IMG/VR virus record: IMGVR_UViG_3300042923_000319
Coordinates: 1-64,000 of that record
Source of the DNA: a virus
Length of the DNA: 64,000 bases
Strand: one strand, 5' to 3'
The position numbers and the translations under genes are program-made. This document shows positions 56,976 through 64,000 of this stretch, one piece after another. The number at the start of each line of letters is the position of its first letter. Position 1 is the first letter of the stretch. The notes below the pieces were generated by a model. The model saw only the letters and a list, made by a program, of their open reading frames with translations, was not told the origin of the DNA and did no database searches.

Positions 56976-58286
56976 CTGAAATGGTATCAAAAATTATTCT
57001 CAGCAAGACCTAGATCAATCCCTGCTCCAACAGCAGAAACATCCGAAGCAGACTCATGGGGACTTAATAAGTTGCTCCCACGCAGATATCGAACCTATGG
57101 GTTAAACAAGAATAAGCAAAGGCAATTACGACAGTTATCTCGTAGCGGTATCATAAGGCGTGGTATTGAGCGAATTAAGCGTGGCGTAAAGAACCTCGAT
57201 TATGAGCTTGAAATCCAAGGTAAGATGAGTAACAAACAACAGGAACAATTAAGAGCAGCCATTGATACAGTTCTGCAATCACCAAATATAATCCATGATT
57301 ATGATGCGTTTATCGACATGATACTTGAGGATTTGATAGTGCTTGATGCAGGAGTATTTAATGTAGTTAAGGGTGGCAATCCAATGCGACCTCTCTTTTT
57401 ATACCCTGTTGACTCTATGACAATTGAGATACTACAACCGTATGACTTTACTAACCCCAATGGTGATCGATATGTACAACGAGCATCATGGGCTATCGAC
57501 GAGAAAACGTTTAGTACAACCGATATGGCATATCTACAGATCAACCACTTTACTGATACACCGTATGGCTTAAGTCCAATTGAGAAACTATGGCGATATC
57601 TTAACTACTTTATGGATGCTCTTGATAATGCTTCTGATATCGCATCTGCTGATACACCAAAATTCATAGTCGGTCTTAAGAATGCCGAAGATGGAAAACT
57701 CAAGAAATTCCAAGAATACATGCTTAATGAAATCGAAGGAACTGGACACATACCGATAGTTGGCGGTGAGGTTGATAGTAAGCAAATAGGAGCTATCAAT
57801 AGTGATTCATTATTCCTTGAATGGCAAAAGTTCTTACTGACACTCGTCGCTAAATGCTTTGACTTACCAGAGTCATTCTTTATTACTGCTGATGTTAATG
57901 ACCGCAATAACTTATCTGAGGTTGAACAGCAGGTACTCATGGAAGCTGTTAAACCTTATGCAAAGGTTATTCAAAGGGCTATTAATGTAAACGTCATACA
58001 GGCTATGGGAATTTACAATGTTAAATTCAAGTTTAAATATGACGAAACAGAAACAGAGAAGAAAACCAAGGAAGACAGAATCAGTAACAAATATTTACGT
58101 GGTGTTATTACTCAGAATCAAGCATTGGTTGAACTTGGTTATCAATTGAGCACATCGAAATACGCTGATTTAACCATAACTGAAGCCAAGGCTAAAATCA
58201 ATAAAGACTTTGCTGTAAACACTGGCGGATTTAACGGTCAAGGTTCAGCAAAAGACAATAGTAATCCAGAAACTAAGACGGGTTAA
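56976..58286 (+). CDS. portal protein, probable CUG start
   Basis: 436 aa. RRYRTYGLNKNKQRQLRQLS, GIERIKRGV and HFTDTPYGLSPIEKLWRYLN match HK97-type portals. Start: CTG at 56976 lies exactly 8 nt after the second AGGAGG. The GTG at 56967 overlaps that SD and is only 2 nt from the first AGGAGG; an ATA at 56970 is also possible. Forms the dodecameric DNA gate at the capsid vertex. Confidence 0.8.
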   Translation: MKWYQKLFSARPRSIPAPTAETSEADSWGLNKLLPRRYRTYGLNKNKQRQLRQLSRSGIIRRGIERIKRGVKNLDYELEIQGKMSNKQQEQLRAAIDTVLQSPNIIHDYDAFIDMILEDLIVLDAGVFNVVKGGNPMRPLFLYPVDSMTIEILQPYDFTNPNGDRYVQRASWAIDEKTFSTTDMAYLQINHFTDTPYGLSPIEKLWRYLNYFMDALDNASDIASADTPKFIVGLKNAEDGKLKKFQEYMLNEIEGTGHIPIVGGEVDSKQIGAINSDSLFLEWQKFLLTLVAKCFDLPESFFITADVNDRNNLSEVEQQVLMEAVKPYAKVIQRAINVNVIQAMGIYNVKFKFKYDETETEKKTKEDRISNKYLRGVITQNQALVELGYQLSTSKYADLTITEAKAKINKDFAVNTGGFNGQGSAKDNSNPETKTG

Positions 58287-58299
58287 GGAGGTGATAACG

Positions 58300-59265
58300 A
58301 TAGATAAACTACAGTTACAAATACAAGATTTAAGTTTTACAACAGACCAAAAGCATTGTAATGTTATGACTTGGACAGGCGCAGTAACAAAGGTTGGTGT
58401 TCCTAGCGATTACACGCCAGGTGGCGCAGAGACACCTGTGGTATGGGAAAGAGAAGCTGTAGAAGCTGCCAAGGATACAATGTTAGAAATGCCATTGAAC
58501 TGCGAATATCCAGATGATGAATGGTTCAGTAATCCAGCACTGGCTTTTACACAGCATAACACCAGATTTGTCATTGGCTCTGTGCGAAAGACATGGATTG
58601 ATGGTGAAAACTTTATGTGCTCAGGGATTATCTGGAAGGATAACTTTGCAGATGTCGCATGGATGATTCAAAATGCTAAAGATGCACTAGGATTTTCCGT
58701 AGAGCTTTATCCATTAGAGCACGAGGCACAAGCTGATGGTTATGACCATATTACCAAACTTGAATTTACAGGTTTGACTATATGTTGGAAAAACGTAGCT
58801 GCATTTTCCGATACATTCTTAACTCAATTAGCAGCATCAAGAAAAATCAAAAACGAAAAGGTGGATGATACAATGACTCCAGAAGAAATGAAAGCAATGT
58901 TAGAAGGTTTTACCCAAAGCATGACAGCAGAAATTGCTAAAGTACAATCCAGTGTTGAATCTAAGGTAGACGCATTGGAATCCAAAATTAAAGTACAGGA
59001 AGAAGCAGAGAAAGTCGAAGCTTCTAAAAAGGTCGAAGCCGATGCATTAGCTAAGGTAGAAGCTGAAAAAGAAGCATTGAAAGCGGAATTAGCTAAAGTT
59101 CAAGCATCAGTAATTCCAGCTCCAGCAGCAGTGCAAACAGCAGCATCTAAAGATAATACAGTGGATTATACTGGCGAGTTCGCTAAAATTAACCAAATGA
59201 ATTGCAGTGTTTCAGAAAAAGTAAAACTTAGAGCTTCATTGGCACTTAAAGCAACAGCAATCTAA
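58300..59265 (+). CDS. capsid protease-scaffold fusion, probable AUA start
   Basis: 321 aa from ATA 58300, 8 nt after AAGGAGG; the in-frame GTG at 58291 overlaps the SD itself. Residues ~1-185 resemble a prohead protease (NVMTWTGAVTKVGVPSDYT, DALGFSVELYP). From ~190 a Lys/Glu/Ala coiled coil looks like a scaffold. An internal ATG at 58873 has its own AAAAGGTGG 8 nt upstream, so a free 130-aa scaffold is likely, as with lambda C/Nu3. Confidence 0.75.
   Translation: MDKLQLQIQDLSFTTDQKHCNVMTWTGAVTKVGVPSDYTPGGAETPVVWEREAVEAAKDTMLEMPLNCEYPDDEWFSNPALAFTQHNTRFVIGSVRKTWIDGENFMCSGIIWKDNFADVAWMIQNAKDALGFSVELYPLEHEAQADGYDHITKLEFTGLTICWKNVAAFSDTFLTQLAASRKIKNEKVDDTMTPEEMKAMLEGFTQSMTAEIAKVQSSVESKVDALESKIKVQEEAEKVEASKKVEADALAKVEAEKEALKAELAKVQASVIPAPAAVQTAASKDNTVDYTGEFAKINQMNCSVSEKVKLRASLALKATAI
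58873..59265 (+). CDS. nested scaffold protein from internal start
   Basis: In-frame ATG with AAAAGGTGG exactly 8 nt upstream, at the junction between the protease-like and coiled-coil parts. Product 130 aa, rich in Lys, Glu and Ala (SKVDALESKIKVQEEAEKVE). Would supply excess scaffold during head assembly. Inference by analogy with lambda Nu3. Confidence 0.55.
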   Translation: MTPEEMKAMLEGFTQSMTAEIAKVQSSVESKVDALESKIKVQEEAEKVEASKKVEADALAKVEAEKEALKAELAKVQASVIPAPAAVQTAASKDNTVDYTGEFAKINQMNCSVSEKVKLRASLALKATAI

Positions 59266-59283
59266 TATCAATAATTTCTTATG

Positions 59284-59308
59284 GATCACCAATGGGTGGT
59301 CTTTTTTA
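59284..59308 (+). terminator. terminator before the capsid gene
   Basis: GATCACC-AATG-GGTGGTC and then TTTTTT. 7 bp with one G-U pair. Confidence 0.75.
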
Positions 59309-59338
59309 TTTACCCAAAAATGAGAGGATGATGAATTA

Positions 59339-60406
59339 ATGAATAACAGTTTTTTATTTAATCAATACGCAGGGGAAACTTATAACAAGTATGTTAATGC
59401 AGTACAACAAAGAGCTACGGCTAGAAAAATGGCAGCAGCAGGTATCACGACTCCGACATTAAACGAAGGTCATAACATTCACTTAGCATTGTTTGAAGAT
59501 ACGATTTATGACTACTTAAACCGTGATCTTTCAATCTACAACTTGATCCCTTCTTATGAAGCTACTGGGCAACCTACATTGTGGTTTGAACAAACGAAAC
59601 GTCCAGAAAATGAACAGTTTAGTTCTCCTACGAGCTTAACATATAAAGCTATCGATGCAGACTATGGTCGTGTTCCAAAATCAGCGATGATCAAATGTAT
59701 TACCTCTAAATTTAATGTTCCATTCTTCAATACCTTGGTGGCTCGTCAACAAAACGCATTGCCAGACTTTGTTGCTAAGGATATTGAAGATTGGGCTTAC
59801 AGCTTAAAACGCTTTATAAACACTAAATTATACTATGGCTCTGACACTGACTTGGCTACGCCAACTACTACAGAATACATGGGTATTATGAAGCAAATAA
59901 CTAACATTGCTACAAAAGCTTATACTGATACCGCTACTCATATCACAGACATTCTTGAAACTGAAATTGCAGCTATGGATTCTGACATTGTTAACAACAC
60001 TGGTTCTGGTAATGATTTAATCATTATGATGAATGGTATGACGATGGACAAATGGGTTAAACAGGAACGTGCGTTAAATTCTAACTTCCGTCCTGAAACT
60101 GCTGAAGTTCGTCCTGGTTTCAATATTCCAGCAATCAGAACAGCTAAAGGATTAATCCCAGTTATTACCGATAATTTCATCAATACCACTGCTGAAACTG
60201 GTTATACAAATCACCCAATTGTCGTATTGAACCGTCGCATGGTTGAACGTCGTTACATCGGTTCTCCAGACCCAATGGTATTTGATTGGAATATGGGGAA
60301 TGACCAATTAACCACTGATAAACTTGCGGTATTATTCGACAACGTAATTGTTCGTGGTGGTTCATTTGCTCATGCGTTAGTTAATTATCAAGTAGCAACA
60401 GCATAA
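59339..60406 (+). CDS. major capsid protein
   Basis: 355 aa, between scaffold and connector genes. IYDYLNRDLSIYNLIPSYEATGQ and FDNVIVRGGSFAHALVNYQVA suit an HK97-fold capsid protein; GFNIPAIRTAKGLIPVITDNF is typical of the A-domain region. Followed by a strong terminator, so it can be the most abundant late product. SD GAGAGGATG weak to medium. Confidence 0.8.
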   Translation: MNNSFLFNQYAGETYNKYVNAVQQRATARKMAAAGITTPTLNEGHNIHLALFEDTIYDYLNRDLSIYNLIPSYEATGQPTLWFEQTKRPENEQFSSPTSLTYKAIDADYGRVPKSAMIKCITSKFNVPFFNTLVARQQNALPDFVAKDIEDWAYSLKRFINTKLYYGSDTDLATPTTTEYMGIMKQITNIATKAYTDTATHITDILETEIAAMDSDIVNNTGSGNDLIIMMNGMTMDKWVKQERALNSNFRPETAEVRPGFNIPAIRTAKGLIPVITDNFINTTAETGYTNHPIVVLNRRMVERRYIGSPDPMVFDWNMGNDQLTTDKLAVLFDNVIVRGGSFAHALVNYQVATA

Positions 60407-60411
60407 TCTAT

Positions 60412-60437
60412 GGGAGCTTAACGGCTCCCTTTTTTAT
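60412..60437 (+). terminator. terminator after the capsid gene
   Basis: GGGAGC and GCTCCC, 6-bp stem, followed by TTTTTTATTTT. Confidence 0.8.
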
Positions 60438-60457
60438 TTTCAAGAAAGGGTGAGTAA

Positions 60458-60667
60458 ATGGCTGGTAAAACTATGGCAATCAAAAAAGATACCAAAGAAA
60501 AAATAGAATCAGTAAAAGTAAAGTTAAACAAAAAGAAAATCGAAGCAAAACTTGGACATGCCCCAGCTTCTATATATGTCAATGGTAATAGACTAGTTGT
60601 ACATGAGGATGAACGTAATGTTTCTGCTGAATTTGCAGAGTTATTAAAGAGTGAAGGATTGATCTAA
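60458..60667 (+). CDS. 69-aa basic head protein candidate
   Basis: Lys-rich N-terminal half, then GHAPASIYVNGNRLVVHEDERN, a beta-hairpin pattern seen in small head/neck proteins. Last base shared with the next ATG. Role inferred from position only. Confidence 0.5.
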   Translation: MAGKTMAIKKDTKEKIESVKVKLNKKKIEAKLGHAPASIYVNGNRLVVHEDERNVSAEFAELLKSEGLI

Positions 60668-61221
60668 TGCCTAAATATCTACAGCTTTCAGAAGTTCCAA
60701 CCTATTGTGAATACTTCGACGATATCACAGAAACAACAATAGACCATGCTGAGTCGCTTGTGGATTCCTACTTAGGTCAAGACCTTATGGAAGCTACGGA
60801 TACTTGGGAAGGTAAACTCACAAGAAAAAACACAGGGAAGCTTGGACATACCAATGTTACTACAATATTGAGCGTTAAAGCTGTGTATAAGACACCTGTT
60901 GGATTCCAAGAATCACCAATTGATGTATCAAGTGTCTACTGTGACCATAATGGGTATTTTGAGTACACCCCGTTCATATCTGCGATGTCAATTAATGCTT
61001 TCTTAGGATATCCACTGTATCGTATGAAGATTGACTATAAGCATGGTTATTTAACAGCTCCTACTAATTTAAAACGTGCGGTTGCTATGATTGCTCAGAA
61101 TATGAGTGAGAAGAAAACATTTGGTAATATCAAAAGCTATTCTAACCTTGAAGGACAAATGGCACTCTTTGATGAGTCGGTATTCACTAAAGATATTAGA
61201 ATGTTGTTGGATTCATTATGA
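60667..61221 (+). CDS. head-tail connector protein (gp6-like)
   Basis: 184 aa. A helical N-terminus (TIDHAESLVDSYLGQDL), then LTRKNTGKLGHTNVTTILSVKAV and KRAVAMIAQNMSEKK, as in DUF3199/gp6-type adaptors that bind the portal. Gene order capsid - connector - closure fits. Confidence 0.65.
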   Translation: MPKYLQLSEVPTYCEYFDDITETTIDHAESLVDSYLGQDLMEATDTWEGKLTRKNTGKLGHTNVTTILSVKAVYKTPVGFQESPIDVSSVYCDHNGYFEYTPFISAMSINAFLGYPLYRMKIDYKHGYLTAPTNLKRAVAMIAQNMSEKKTFGNIKSYSNLEGQMALFDESVFTKDIRMLLDSL

Positions 61222-61757
61222 TAGAACCATTAAATATGTTTAGGTCACAATGGCAGACTGCAAAAATCAAAGGTAAGGCTGATGAGCACATTGTGATCAC
61301 AAGGTCTGAAAAAAGTAATTCTCAAACTAACTATAATTATATCCGTAAAGGTACTGTGAAACGAAAAACAGCTATTGTAAACGGTGATTTTATTACAGTT
61401 GATAATGATGATTACTTTGTAACTGGATCAATGCCCACACAGGTTAAATTGATAAAAACCAACTGTACTGTTGATATCTACAAAGTAACTGGTAGTAACG
61501 CTAGTGGATTTACAAAAGCATTGTTATCCACTAGCAACCCAAGCTTTCAAAGGACTGTTAGTGATAATATGAGGCTTTACGACGCTGGTTTACTACCACT
61601 GACAGTAAAGAAATTCATATTACCTGCGTTAGACATTACACTTACCAATAGGATTGTATTTAATGGTATCAATTATTCAATTAATGCAATTGACAATAGT
61701 AAATACGAGAATCTATTGGAAGTCCAAGTTGAACCAGATAAGAGAAACGCTAAATAG
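61218..61757 (+). CDS. head closure / connector protein candidate
   Basis: 179 aa, ATGA overlap with the adaptor. Beta-rich (TVKRKTAIVNGDFITVDNDDYF). Position suggests a stopper; family not recognised. Confidence 0.5.
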   Translation: MIEPLNMFRSQWQTAKIKGKADEHIVITRSEKSNSQTNYNYIRKGTVKRKTAIVNGDFITVDNDDYFVTGSMPTQVKLIKTNCTVDIYKVTGSNASGFTKALLSTSNPSFQRTVSDNMRLYDAGLLPLTVKKFILPALDITLTNRIVFNGINYSINAIDNSKYENLLEVQVEPDKRNAK

Positions 61758-61768
61758 GAGTGATTTAG

Positions 61769-61945
61769 ATTAAACCAAATAACTTCATCAATGAGTATCC
61801 TTGTACTTTCGTCGAAGAGCATAAGTTTCTTCAACAGAATGGATTTAAATATAACTTTGTCAAAGTAGTTGATGGAGTTACTACTTGGAAATATCCGAAG
61901 TCACGAGAAATATATCAAAAGTTACAAGAATTTTATTACAAATAA
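61769..61945 (+). CDS. 58-aa protein with AUU start
   Basis: ATT at 61769 is 8 nt after AGGAG. The codon before it is TAG, and the whole 58-codon frame has no ATG, GTG, TTG or CTG. NNFINEYPCTFVEEHKFLQ and VDGVTTWKYPKS look like coherent protein, including a DGVTTWKY strand found in small phage proteins. Position in the connector cluster. Function unknown. Confidence 0.55.
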   Translation: MKPNNFINEYPCTFVEEHKFLQQNGFKYNFVKVVDGVTTWKYPKSREIYQKLQEFYYK

Positions 61946-61978
61946 CCACTTGAGAGAAATCTTGGGTGGTTATTTTTA
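61941..61978 (+). terminator. terminator before the second endonuclease gene
   Basis: AATAACCAC and GTGGTTATT flank an inner stem with GAGAAATC; TTTTTATG follows. Overlaps the preceding stop codon. Confidence 0.75.
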
Positions 61979-62002
61979 TGTTCAAAATAGGAGGGTTATA
62001 GA

Positions 62003-62869
62003 GTGATAGATATGGAGCAAATAGTTGAAACAAAATGGTCTTCTGGTAATAGATGGTTGTATGAAGAAAAAGGATACGTATTTACTAAAAAGAACGATAC
62101 TTTATATGTTAAAGTAAAAGATTTATCATTAAATTCTCATATAAAGGTAAAATATACTTGTGATATGTGTGGTAAAGATTTACAAGGTTCTTATCAAATG
62201 TTTAATAGAAGTAAAGATAGTTTATGCTGTGCTTGCGCCACTAAAACAAAATCAGCAGATAAACGCAAGAAATCATTTGAAAAAGTAAAAGAAACTATAG
62301 AATCAAGAGGTTATCAGTTATTATCCACGGAAAATGATTATAAAAGAAATACGAGCAAATTATTATGCGTGTGTAAAGAACATGGTAATTTTATATCGAC
62401 GTATAAATTAATATTCAAAGGGTGTGGATGTCAAACTTGCGGAGTAAAAAGAAGAAGTGGTGAGAATCATCCATTCTGGAATGGTGGAACAACTGCAATA
62501 GGACATTATCTCCGAGATATTATTGTTCCATGGACTCACCAACAACTACAACGTACTGGTTGTAAATGTGAATTGACTGGCAAATATGGCACTCTTAATG
62601 TTCATCACATGTATTCTTTTAGCAATATTATTAAAGATACTATGGAAGAATTACAACTTGATATTAGACCAAATATAAGCGACTACAGTGAAGACGAGCT
62701 TCAACTGATAGTCGTTAATTTTTTGAAAAATAACGAACTAAAAGCTAAACCAATTGTGATGCTTGAGTCAGTTCATAGGGACTTTCACAAGTTTTGTGGT
62801 GGCACATCTAAAGATACTTCATTCAAACAACTAGAAGAATTTAAGAAGATGTTTAAGGAGGTGGTTTAA
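62003..62869 (+). CDS. HNH homing endonuclease with zinc modules (paralogue of 49157)
   Basis: 288 aa, GTG start 8 nt after AGGAGG. Cys pairs CDMCGKDL, CCACATK, CKEHGN and CGCQTCG; NUMOD3-like GENHPFWNGG; HNH core CELTGKYGTLNVHHMYSF...HRDFHKFCGG. Same length and upstream context as the copy before the terminase. Inserted between connector genes; its 3' end supplies the SD for the next gene. Confidence 0.8.
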   Translation: MIDMEQIVETKWSSGNRWLYEEKGYVFTKKNDTLYVKVKDLSLNSHIKVKYTCDMCGKDLQGSYQMFNRSKDSLCCACATKTKSADKRKKSFEKVKETIESRGYQLLSTENDYKRNTSKLLCVCKEHGNFISTYKLIFKGCGCQTCGVKRRSGENHPFWNGGTTAIGHYLRDIIVPWTHQQLQRTGCKCELTGKYGTLNVHHMYSFSNIIKDTMEELQLDIRPNISDYSEDELQLIVVNFLKNNELKAKPIVMLESVHRDFHKFCGGTSKDTSFKQLEEFKKMFKEVV

Positions 62870-63403
62870 ATTTTTGAACCACAGATAGCTTTAATTCTCC
62901 ATTCATGGAGCCGAGGAGTTGCAGCAACATTAGAAGCAAAATGGGGGAATTTGAGTGGCATCGACGGTACAGGTAAAGTTCTCGAAGATTCACCATTTGT
63001 TCAAAGCGGTAACATTGTTGAGTATATACGATGCGTTGGTGCTCGTGCGTGGATTGGAGAATATGGAGGTGGTTCGGAAGCTGATTTATTGAATCCTTAT
63101 TTGGACGAATACGTTAATAATCCTAACTTCAACCATTACCGTAGTAAATCAGACATGACGGTTCGCGGTCGTGACGCTGGCGAGTATCTTGACCTTAACG
63201 GAGAAGCCCACGAATCTACAGGCAGAGCTGCTGGTAAGGACTTGGAATTAAAGCCAGTATATCAAGGAATGTCGATGCCACCGATGCACATTATCGAAGA
63301 AAATATCCAAGCATCACTCCCAGATTTGTATGCTAGGCTCAGCGTCGTAATCCCACAGCTCATAGCACAACAACTTGCCATCGATTTCACAGTAACCATA
63401 TAG
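62870..63403 (+). CDS. tail completion protein (HK97 gp10-like), AUU start
   Basis: 177 aa from ATT 62870, 8 nt after AAGGAGG and directly after the in-frame TAA of the endonuclease. The first canonical codon is a TTG 81 nt downstream without SD. FEPQIALILHSWSRGVAATLEAKWG forms a plausible helical start. The C-terminal part (SMPPMHIIEENIQASLPDLYARL) resembles the gp10-type family joining head and tail. Confidence 0.65.
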   Translation: MFEPQIALILHSWSRGVAATLEAKWGNLSGIDGTGKVLEDSPFVQSGNIVEYIRCVGARAWIGEYGGGSEADLLNPYLDEYVNNPNFNHYRSKSDMTVRGRDAGEYLDLNGEAHESTGRAAGKDLELKPVYQGMSMPPMHIIEENIQASLPDLYARLSVVIPQLIAQQLAIDFTVTI

Positions 63404-63413
63404 GAGGTGAGTT

Positions 63414-63836
63414 ATGGATAACGCCTTCAGAGCACAAGAGAAAATGTTCCAATGTTTCCTCTCAGATGAACCACTATGTACACTGTTTGGTATCACAGAT
63501 ATCACTGATATGACATTGGTTGATGCGAAGGTACGACGTGTAGCAGCGGACACGACCGTGCTAGACCCTTCAAATACCGATGTGTTCCCATTTTTTGATT
63601 TTACGTTTCTGCCTATGTATGGAGCTACGAACAACTACCTAACTTATCGAAGTACTCTTGAGTTTAATATCTATGTGTCAGAGCTAGGACAAGCCCAAGA
63701 TATCTATGAAACAATCAAGAGGATACTTGATGATAATTATGATGAAAGTGCAGTGATATACCAAGGTCAAGGCAGTAGTGGAATAAAAGATGTGTACAAA
63801 TATACTTTCAGAATACACCTCTTGATTAGATCGTAA
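63414..63836 (+). CDS. tail terminator-like protein
   Basis: 140 aa, SD TAGGAGG. LTYRSTLEFNIYVSELGQAQD and the final YTFRIHLLIRS fit the alternating strands of tail terminator/neck proteins. Placed between tail completion and tail tube, the normal order. Confidence 0.6.
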   Translation: MDNAFRAQEKMFQCFLSDEPLCTLFGITDITDMTLVDAKVRRVAADTTVLDPSNTDVFPFFDFTFLPMYGATNNYLTYRSTLEFNIYVSELGQAQDIYETIKRILDDNYDESAVIYQGQGSSGIKDVYKYTFRIHLLIRS

Positions 63837-63837
63837 G

Positions 63838-63861
63838 GACACCATCGAGTGTCTATTTTTT
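63838..63861 (+). terminator. terminator before the tail tube gene
   Basis: GACAC and GTGTC, short 5-bp stem with loop CATCGA, followed by TATTTTTTAT. Confidence 0.6.
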
Positions 63862-63890
63862 ATACCCAAAAACGAAAGGATGATGCATAA

Positions 63891-64000
63891 ATGGCTTTTG
63901 ATTTAAACAAAGAATTAGTGCTCCACAAAATTGGTAAAGGATACCTTAAAACAAAATCTGGTAATTTCAATGAAGTAACCTATGGACAAAAAATGACTTT
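63891..64000 (+). CDS. putative major tail tube protein (3' partial)
   Basis: Only 36 codons are visible (AFDLNKELVLHKIGKGYLKT). SD GAAAGGATG before ATG. Assigned from position after tail terminator; the rest lies beyond the window. Confidence 0.45.
   Translation, partial: MAFDLNKELVLHKIGKGYLKTKSGNFNEVTYGQKMT

Noticed and set aside
1-64000. Recoding of UAG as a sense codon across the phage
   Set aside because: Many genes with good overlaps end at UAG; only the 27598 case is open beyond it.
1-64000. Integrated prophage with flanking host genes
   Set aside because: attP is internal and no host-type genes are seen at either end.

Overview
The window is one continuous piece of a large temperate tailed-phage genome. 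Nearly every base is coding. Genes overlap as ATGA, GTGA or TTGA junctions, Shine-Dalgarno (SD) sequences are strong AAGGAGG types, and composition is AT-rich, all of which point to a Bacillota host. A lambda-J-like tail-tip protein (usual in phages of diderm hosts), a class II ribonucleotide reductase and ThyX would fit a diderm member such as Negativicutes; that host call is inference. Morphology is probably siphoviral: portal, capsid, connectors, tail completion and tail tip are visible, and no sheath or baseplate genes are seen.

Layout. 1-6667: end of the late operon (tail tip, tail fibre, holin candidates, amidase endolysin, a second papain-fold lysis candidate), closed by a terminator. 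6854-12489: rightward early operon from a sigma70-type promoter (small proteins, a chemoreceptor-tip-like mini-protein, a C-family DNA polymerase). 12505-16449: lysogeny block with a double-HTH repressor, excisionase, attP core matching the 3' half of a tRNA-Thr(CGU), integrase and two more XRE regulators. 16468-26131: antirepressor, ssDNA-binding protein, RlmN/Cfr-like radical-SAM protein, primase, DnaB-type helicase. 26159-40763: RecB-like nuclease, dNMP kinase, DUF1064 nuclease, NrdJ, ThyX, dUTPase, two DNA methyltransferases, sigma-like factor. 40853-41251: stand-alone HicB-like gene. 41379-47117: leftward accessory module with a second tyrosine recombinase and many tiny genes. 47490-49140: about 1.6 kb of non-coding, hairpin-containing DNA. 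49157-64000: packaging and head genes, two tRNAs, three HNH-type endonuclease genes, connectors and the start of a tail-tube-like gene. The rest of the tail genes lie outside the window, so the genome is longer than 64 kb. Because attP and the integrase are internal with late genes on both sides, the molecule looks like virion or circular DNA, not an integrated prophage.

How it works together. The phage carries its own polymerase, helicase, primase, SSB and a nucleotide-supply set (NrdJ, ThyX, dUTPase, dNMP kinase). Lysogeny appears to be controlled by a repressor acting on 16 dispersed 18-bp sites of form GTNNAC-ACATCR-GTNNAC. Some overlap promoters, including the repressor's own; most others sit just ahead of the SD of a gene, resembling the stoperators of mycobacteriophage L5.

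The most unusual feature is translational. At least six genes, including portal, protease/scaffold, tail completion and the sigma-like factor, appear to start at AUA, AUU, AUC or CUG codons placed exactly 8 nt after a strong SD. One is supported by a GTG-starting paralogue of the same length.
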